Shown piece after piece: positions 1 to 3,402 of a stretch of 5,657 nucleotides of DNA. The notes beneath the pieces are model-generated. The model was not told the DNA's origin and did no database searches. It saw only the letters and a list, made by a program, of their open reading frames with translations. The position numbers and the translations under genes are program-made. Numbering within the stretch: the first letter of the stretch is position 1; each line of letters begins with the position of its first letter. This DNA comes from Prevotellaceae bacterium (GTDB taxonomy: Bacteria; Bacteroidota; Bacteroidia; Bacteroidales; UBA932), in contig JAISDK010000245.1 of assembly GCA_031264875.1 (NCBI GenBank), forward strand, positions 1 to 5,657. Reading direction: 5' to 3'.

Positions 1-243
1 CAGCACGGCGTCATCGACGCCGACCAGTTGCCGATGCGCATCAAAGGCTATCCGCAGTCCATCGAGGCGGAGTTGCTGGAGGAAACGGAACCGAACATCA
101 TCAAAAAAACAAATTCGGCAATCGAGAAGAATTTAATTGAGGATACGCTTAAACGTTACGACTATAACCGCACACTGACGGCAGATGCTTTGCACATCAG
201 CCGGAAAACGCTGTTTAATAAAATGCAGAAACATGGGTTGTGA
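1..243 (+). CDS. C-terminal end of an NtrC-family sigma-54-dependent response regulator (partial)
   Basis: The frame is open from the first base, so only the last 80 residues are seen and the start lies outside the window. The visible part begins with 'GVIDADQLP', which resembles the linker after the AAA+ sigma-54 activation domain. A polar linker follows, and then a Fis-type helix-turn-helix at about residues 42-80. In it, 'RTLTADALHI' fits the first helix and 'SRKTLFNKMQKHGL' the recognition helix, a pattern typical of NtrC/AtoC-like regulators (cf. 'A..LGISR.TLY.KL..YGL'). Family knowledge: such proteins bind upstream enhancers and activate sigma-54 RNA polymerase by ATP hydrolysis, usually after phosphorylation by a sensor kinase. 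The receiver and ATPase domains are not visible, so membership is inferred from the tail only. The next gene begins 17 bases after the stop and is probably in the same transcript. Confidence 0.82.
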   Translation, partial: QHGVIDADQLPMRIKGYPQSIEAELLEETEPNIIKKTNSAIEKNLIEDTLKRYDYNRTLTADALHISRKTLFNKMQKHGL

Positions 244-260
244 TAAAAAAACAATCGAAT

Positions 261-635
261 ATGAATGTTGAAGAAGTTCGTGATTTTTGTCTGAGTTTGA
301 AGAATACGACCGAATCGTTTCCTTTTGACGATGTATCGCTCGTTTTCAAAGTGGAAAATAAAATGTACCTGCTTATCTCGCTGGATAATGTAGATGCGAA
401 TGTTGCGGTTAAGTGCGATCCGGAACAGGCGGAAATTCTGCGCGACCACTATGCGGCGGTGACCCCGGCTTACCATTTTAATAAAAAATACTGGAACAAT
501 ATTTATCTTGACAGGGATATGCCTGATGGGGAAATAAAAAAATGGATTCGCCATTCGTACGACGAAGTGGTGAAGAAATTGCCGAAAAAGATACGCGAAC
601 GGTATTCCCGTGCAATAAAATCAAATATAGACTGA
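261..635 (+). CDS. MmcQ/YjbR family protein
   Basis: A 124-residue protein of the MmcQ/YjbR (CyaY-like fold) family. It shows the usual order of signatures: N-terminal 'MNVEEVRDFCLSL', then 'FPFDD' near residues 20-24, 'VFKVENKMYLLISL' at 28-41, 'KCDPEQAEILR' at 51-61, 'TPAYHFNKKYWNNIYL' at 68-83, and a C-terminal helix with 'WIRHSYDEVVKKLP'. The length is normal for the family. An in-frame GTG at 240 overlaps the previous stop and would add seven residues. The ATG at 261 is preferred because family members start at this point in the alignment and the added residues are unlike the family. No clear Shine-Dalgarno site is present, which is common in Bacteroidota. The family is small, soluble and cytoplasmic; a DNA-binding role has been suggested from structure but no precise function is established. 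Confidence 0.88.
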   Translation: MNVEEVRDFCLSLKNTTESFPFDDVSLVFKVENKMYLLISLDNVDANVAVKCDPEQAEILRDHYAAVTPAYHFNKKYWNNIYLDRDMPDGEIKKWIRHSYDEVVKKLPKKIRERYSRAIKSNID

Positions 636-678
636 AAAACACAATCCTCGCCAACATCCGGCAATTACGGAGCTATAC

Positions 679-729
679 TTCTCGCGGTATGATTTTGTGC
701 ATAAAATTGCACAAATCATACCGCGAAAA
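679..729. repeat. Long near-perfect hairpin between convergent genes
   Basis: The left arm 683-701 and right arm 708-725 are reverse complements over 18 base pairs, with one extra T in the left arm and a 6-base A/T loop. A few more pairs extend the stem outwards to about 679 and 729. It lies between the stop of the MmcQ/YjbR gene (635) and the end of the minus-strand surface-protein remnant (747), where a bidirectional terminator would be expected. However, no run of T follows the stem on either strand, so it is not a canonical intrinsic terminator. Transcript-end protection, termination by another route, or a mobile palindromic repeat are alternatives. The inverted repeat is seen directly; its role is inferred. 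Confidence 0.7.
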
Positions 730-746
730 TATATCCGGATAAACTG

Positions 747-848
747 TTAAAATCTCCGTACGCACCTCACATTATAGGGCTGCCCCTTATTGTAAGTACC
801 TGCGTCTCTGTTGCCGAGACTGTATCTCCAGAGCCAGGCATAAACACT
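747..848 (-). pseudogene. Out-of-frame C-terminal remnant of a Fibrobacter-succinogenes-major-domain protein
   Basis: Read on the minus strand in the frame ending at TAA 749-747, this stretch encodes about 33 residues including 'YAWLWRYSLGNRDAGTY' and ending 'GQPYNVRCVRRF'. Endings of the form '(Y/F)(S/N)VRC(V/I)R' are the hallmark of the Fibrobacter succinogenes major paralogous domain found at the C-terminus of many Bacteroidales surface proteins. The frame is not that of the overlapping 1510-767 open frame. Family-like sequence in the latter stops at about 842 ('ALKAELYAVF') and resumes here in the other frame. I infer that an internal deletion, not a multiple of three, joined the upstream module to the last 30 or so residues of the protein. 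The 'LTIRGSPIM' ending of the 247-residue frame would then be an artefact of that shift. Confidence 0.65.
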
Positions 849-1510
849 GCATACAGTTCTGCTTTCAATGCATTTGTACGGCTAAGACCCGCCGCATCCA
901 CATTCAAAGTCGGATAAAACGTAACCGTTACTTCATTCTCATTCTGCGAAATACTCTTTATGACAAGATGGACATCATCCAAATTCTTATGAGCAAAGAT
1001 CAAATCGGTTGGAGTACCAATCGGAGTAAATGTATAAAGCTGAGTGGGCGTCTCAAGAAACGAATACTTTTTGCTGTTGCGATCCACTTTCAGACCACAT
1101 TCCAGATCGTCATTGGTCTGAACAACATCGAAACAGGTCTTTCCTGAAAATGTCCCGTTACCCGCAGGCAGTGTAACCGGATTGGGAATAACCGTAACGG
1201 TAATCACGCCCGAAAGCGCATTAAACGAGGGGCAGGAACCGGATGTTGCCACACAGTAATAATAGTAAGTTCCCACTGTCAAAGCCGGCGGGATGTAGCT
1301 GTTGCCCGTGCCTTTTGACTCTCCGTCGATATTGGAAGGGGATGTGTTTGCAAACCATTGATAAGTTACGTCTGCCTGCGGCGAAACGACAGCGAAATTC
1401 ACAGCGCTTCCGTCAACAACTGTAATGGTAGCGTCTGTTGAGCCGTTGGCGGTAATCGACGGCACAGTAACTGTTATGTGGATAAGAAGTATGTCAATGC
1501 ACAAAACCAC
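767..1510 (-). CDS. Truncated surface protein with Ig-like domain; probably a decayed gene
   Basis: An open frame of 247 codons. Residues about 12-107 look like an Ig/PKD-like beta-sandwich: 'VTYQWF' at 48-53, 'GTYYYYCVA' at 80-88, closing with 'GVITVTV'. Residues about 121-223 form a second module ('GTFSGKTCFDVVQTND' to 'GLSRTNALKAELYAVF') that I recognise as common in large Bacteroidales secreted proteins ahead of a Fibrobacter-succinogenes-type domain. The start is poor: a GTG at 1510, no signal peptide, and an in-frame stop 36 bases upstream (1544-1546). Such proteins are normally exported, so the 5' end appears lost. The 3' end is also abnormal, because the expected C-terminus continues in another frame to 747. 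It lies downstream of, and in the same direction as, the 386-residue surface protein. Whether any product is made is doubtful. Confidence 0.6.
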   Translation of the reverse strand: MVLCIDILLIHITVTVPSITANGSTDATITVVDGSAVNFAVVSPQADVTYQWFANTSPSNIDGESKGTGNSYIPPALTVGTYYYYCVATSGSCPSFNALSGVITVTVIPNPVTLPAGNGTFSGKTCFDVVQTNDDLECGLKVDRNSKKYSFLETPTQLYTFTPIGTPTDLIFAHKNLDDVHLVIKSISQNENEVTVTFYPTLNVDAAGLSRTNALKAELYAVFMPGSGDTVSATETQVLTIRGSPIM

Positions 1511-1552
1511 CCCGCGCGCAGTATAAGTGCTTCTCAGTGAATTTCAGTGTAA

Positions 1553-1560
1553 CAAATATA
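1553..1560 (-). promoter_or_regulatory. Possible -7 box before the truncated Ig-like gene
   Basis: On the minus strand this is TATATTTG, a full match to the Bacteroidetes -7 consensus TAnnTTTG, in an A/T-rich intergenic stretch 43 bases before the GTG at 1510. No TTTG is found 19-21 bases upstream, so only half of the promoter pattern is present. A/T-rich DNA produces such matches by chance. Confidence 0.28.
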
Positions 1561-1610
1561 TTTCAATATGTATATTTATTGAATAAATCACTAAATATCA
1601 ACAGTATATA

Positions 1611-1672
1611 TACAAATAAAATCTTCCGGCTATGACAGGGGCAATCTCCTGTATTTCCTGCCTGAACCGGAA
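1611..1672 (-). terminator. Candidate terminator after the 386-residue surface protein gene
   Basis: Immediately after the TGA at 1675-1673, minus-strand TTCCGG (1672-1667) can pair with CCGGAA (1629-1624). Inside this outer stem, ACAGG (1652-1648) can pair with CCTGT (1639-1635). The structure is followed by the T-rich GATTTTATTTG. The stems are short (6 and 5 base pairs) and separated by unpaired bases, so it is a modest candidate for an intrinsic terminator. The remaining intergenic DNA, to 1511, is A/T-rich with no recognisable gene. Confidence 0.35.
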
Positions 1673-2833
1673 TCAGAGTTTCCAGTAGATAAGGCTGGTA
1701 CGGACAGGGCTGGCAGGAGAGCCTTGCTTTAAAACCCATTTATCTCCACCCATGCTTATAATAACCCTGTCGCCCTGCTCGAACATTCCTCCCAAAACGA
1801 TGCTATAACTATAATCCTGATAATCAGGGATCGACTGAGGTGCAGTTACTATGTCAATTTCTGCTGCGTCCAGAAGATTGGTCTTATCGTTTCTTTGCAG
1901 ATATATATAATACGGATAGCGTGCTGTTACATTGGTCGTAGCATTCGTCATTTTACCATAAAGCCGCACGGCAAAGGCGTAACTACCTGCCTCAGTAATT
2001 ATTATTTCTTCGAAAGGAAGCGCAACGGCGGTTTTATAGGCTTCGGAGCTATATCCGCCTGTAACAGTCACATCACTGGTCAGGTTTTTGACATATAAGG
2101 AAGTTATACCTCCGCTGCCCATAGACACGTTACATACTTTTCCTAAAAATTCAACATTAAACGCAGTCGGCGCAGGTGACGATACTGTCGGAGTCCCGAA
2201 TATGCGGTACATCACTTCGCCGCCCCCGATGGCAAGCCTGTCCTGAATACGTTCTATATACAGTCCATGATCAACAGGTTGCGGCGCCGTACCCTCGTAT
2301 GTACCTCCGTTACCACCCAGATATGGTATTGTCAATACTCCTTCGTAAGGAGTCGCCAATGTATAACGATTCGGGATTATAGAAGCGCTTCCGCATACAA
2401 GGGATGATATTTCGGGTTTGAGCACGGGGCTGTCGTCAATCTTCCGCCATTCCGCACCGTCCCAGATATGCAGTCCCATCAGAAAATCCCCATTGTTGGC
2501 AATATTAAAAACAGTCAATCCGGTATGCTTCTTTTTCAGGTCACTTTTATTCGCAGCATAATCAGCATCTTCCGCACCCGAAACGCCATACATCGGATAC
2601 AGTTCGTCTCTGACTGTAAGTTCTACGCGTGACTGGATCATGCCTTTCGTCGAAGTTCCGTTCTTTGAGTCAGGCTCATACTCTTTCAAGTCTAACAATG
2701 TGCCTTTGGCGGGTTCGATGGTAGAACCGATTGTCACCTGCGAACGCACAGTTTGTGTAAAGACAAATACCGCAACCAGCAGTATTATCCCGGATATCAT
2801 CCCTTTTCGTGTTTGTCTGAATTTTGTTCCCAT
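1673..2833 (-). CDS. Secreted Bacteroidales surface protein, 386 residues, function unknown
   Basis: Starts at ATG 2833 in an A-rich context. A basic start and hydrophobic core (about residues 9-31, 'GIILLVAVFVF') form a signal peptide, with likely cleavage near S31 before 'QVTIGS'. A start at M12 would also leave a signal peptide. Residues 32-52 carry the 'QVTIGS..EP.KGTLLDLKEY' signature placed at the mature N-terminus of many Bacteroidales envelope proteins. 'HTGLTVFN' (103-110) and 'GLHIWDGAEW' (120-129) match the 'tGl.VyNt...GlY.WdG..W' motif common in the same group. The remainder (about 140-386) is beta-rich, with one cysteine near the start of this part (C147), and no catalytic motif that I recognise. 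It is probably exported to the cell surface or periplasm. It looks intact, unlike its two neighbours. An adhesin or structural role is possible but not shown. Confidence 0.85.
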   Translation of the reverse strand: MGTKFRQTRKGMISGIILLVAVFVFTQTVRSQVTIGSTIEPAKGTLLDLKEYEPDSKNGTSTKGMIQSRVELTVRDELYPMYGVSGAEDADYAANKSDLKKKHTGLTVFNIANNGDFLMGLHIWDGAEWRKIDDSPVLKPEISSLVCGSASIIPNRYTLATPYEGVLTIPYLGGNGGTYEGTAPQPVDHGLYIERIQDRLAIGGGEVMYRIFGTPTVSSPAPTAFNVEFLGKVCNVSMGSGGITSLYVKNLTSDVTVTGGYSSEAYKTAVALPFEEIIITEAGSYAFAVRLYGKMTNATTNVTARYPYYIYLQRNDKTNLLDAAEIDIVTAPQSIPDYQDYSYSIVLGGMFEQGDRVIISMGGDKWVLKQGSPASPVRTSLIYWKL

Positions 2834-2875
2834 TTCATATAGTTTAAAAATTATTATTGTTATTGCTTAGTTCGT

Positions 2876-2883
2876 CAAATATA
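2876..2883 (-). promoter_or_regulatory. Possible -7 box for the 386-residue surface protein gene
   Basis: Minus-strand TATATTTG fits the Bacteroidetes -7 consensus TAnnTTTG, 42 bases before the ATG at 2833, which would give a leader of roughly 35 bases. No TTTG is seen at the expected -33 spacing. The gene could instead be read from the stronger promoter at 3271-3301. Confidence 0.38.
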
Positions 2884-2894
2884 AATATACTCTA

Positions 2895-3011
2895 TTATTT
2901 TTTTATCTCTGTTTTGGGTTCTTCCAGACCACCGATGCTTACTTGAGCGTGCAAGTTTGCGCAGGAGAAAAATGCCAGCGCAGACAAAAGAAATAATTTG
3001 GTTGTTTTCAT
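2895..3011 (-). CDS. Signal-peptide-only 38-residue remnant of a surface protein
   Basis: From ATG 3011 the frame encodes a clear signal peptide ('MKTTKLFLLSALAFF', then 'SCANLHA') with likely cleavage after A22. The mature start 'QVSIGGLEEPK' is the same signature that opens the 386-residue neighbour ('QVTIGSTIEPAK'). Where the family continues 'G..LDL', this frame reads 'TEIKK' and stops at TAA 2897-2895, with a TAG directly after. It is therefore the N-terminus of a surface protein that has lost its body. An ATG at 3035 (adding 'MVRGTGFT') has an AGGA-like sequence close upstream and could be the start, but signal peptides normally begin as 'MKTTK'. A longer in-frame frame from ATG 3239 also reaches it through the (GT)22 tract. 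A genuine short secreted peptide is less likely but cannot be excluded. Confidence 0.55.
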   Translation of the reverse strand: MKTTKLFLLSALAFFSCANLHAQVSIGGLEEPKTEIKK

Positions 3012-3091
3012 TGTGAACCCTGTACCGCGCACCATTTTTTCCTGTTTTTTTAACGGGAAAAGTTTTGCTAATATGTAAAGAATAATTAACT

Positions 3092-3106
3092 TACGCGCGC
3101 GCGTAC
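3092..3106. repeat. CG-rich alternating palindrome
   Basis: Bases 3092-3105 are a perfect 14-base palindrome built on a run of alternating C and G (TACGCGCGCGCGTA). Strict pyrimidine-purine alternation continues to 3106. Established knowledge: (CG)n tracts are the easiest sequences to flip to left-handed Z-DNA under negative supercoiling. It lies 16 bases from the (GT)22 tract, within the predicted leader of the minus-strand cluster. Confidence 0.8.
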
Positions 3107-3121
3107 AAAAAAGTATTGGCG

Positions 3122-3169
<48 letters not shown>

Positions 3170-3182
3170 AGAAAATATCAAC

Positions 3183-3203
3183 AACATCCAAATTTTGGAT
3201 GTT
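3183..3203. promoter_or_regulatory. 21-base palindrome in the minus-strand leader
   Basis: AACATCCAAA (3183-3192) and TTTGGATGTT (3194-3203) are exact reverse complements around one central base. It is followed by a run of A on the plus strand and by moderately T-rich sequence on the minus strand, then by the microsatellite. It could be a protein-binding operator, a leader RNA hairpin or a weak terminator; the sequence does not decide between these. Confidence 0.45.
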
Positions 3204-3270
3204 AAAAAAAACGAAAGGAAAAAAGATTTCTTGTGCCATTTTTATGATTACCGATTGTTATTTAACGGCG

Positions 3271-3301
3271 CAAAAGTAATGCATATTTTTGACTGTGCAA
3301 A
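3271..3301 (-). promoter_or_regulatory. Bacteroidetes-type promoter for the minus-strand surface-protein cluster
   Basis: On the minus strand TTTG (3301-3298) is followed by exactly 19 bases and then TACTTTTG (3278-3271). This is a full match to the Bacteroidetes primary-sigma pattern TTTG-N19/20-TAnnTTTG. Transcription would start near 3265 and run through the 21-base palindrome, the (CA)22 tract and the CG palindrome before the signal-peptide ATG at 3035 or 3011. An ATG at 3239 lies about 25-30 bases from the predicted start. Confidence 0.55.
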
Positions 3302-3311
3302 GAAATATGCA
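3280..3311. promoter_or_regulatory. Inverted repeat overlapping the minus-strand promoter, possible operator
   Basis: TGCATATTT (3280-3288) and AAATATGCA (3303-3311) form 9-base arms separated by 14 bases. The dyad covers the -33 element and spacer of the minus-strand promoter and lies upstream of the plus-strand one, so a protein bound here could act on both. A second TATTTTTG (3284-3291, plus strand) lies inside it. The repeat is seen directly; an operator role is inferred. Confidence 0.35.
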
Positions 3312-3318
3312 AAAAAAA

Positions 3319-3339
3319 TTATGAATTATGAGTTATGAA
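3319..3339. repeat. Three tandem 7-base repeats next to the GH2 promoter
   Basis: TTATGAA, TTATGAG and TTATGAA follow one another without gaps and end two bases before the TTTG of the plus-strand promoter. Short 'TTATGAA'-like tandem arrays occur in other Bacteroidota genomes. Three units may be an activator site, a slippage site or chance in A/T-rich DNA. Confidence 0.6.
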
Positions 3340-3341
3340 GT

Positions 3342-3373
3342 TTTGATCTTATTAAAAATATCATGTATTTTTG
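3342..3373 (+). promoter_or_regulatory. Bacteroidetes-type promoter for the GH2 gene
   Basis: TTTG (3342-3345), 20 intervening bases and TATTTTTG (3366-3373) match the Bacteroidetes pattern TTTG-N19/20-TAnnTTTG in full. Transcription would start around 3380, giving a leader of roughly 20-25 bases before the ATG at 3403. An alternative -7-like TATTTTTG at 3284-3291 has only an imperfect -33 partner (TTTA, 3261-3264). Confidence 0.6.
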
Positions 3374-3402
3374 TGAACATTTTATAAACAAGCAAATGGA
3401 TT

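Noticed and set aside
162..554. 130-codon minus-strand open frame
   Set aside because: It lies antisense to the response-regulator tail and the MmcQ/YjbR gene, both of which have clear family signatures; its translation has no recognisable motif.
1511..1672. Searched for the missing N-terminus of the Ig-like protein
   Set aside because: No signal peptide or family-like sequence was found in any minus-strand frame; the stretch is A/T-rich intergenic DNA.
2898..2904. A7 run (minus strand) before the stop of the 38-residue frame, considered as a frameshift restoring a longer protein
   Set aside because: Reading on in the shifted frame gives only A/T-rich intergenic sequence with an early stop and no family-like residues.
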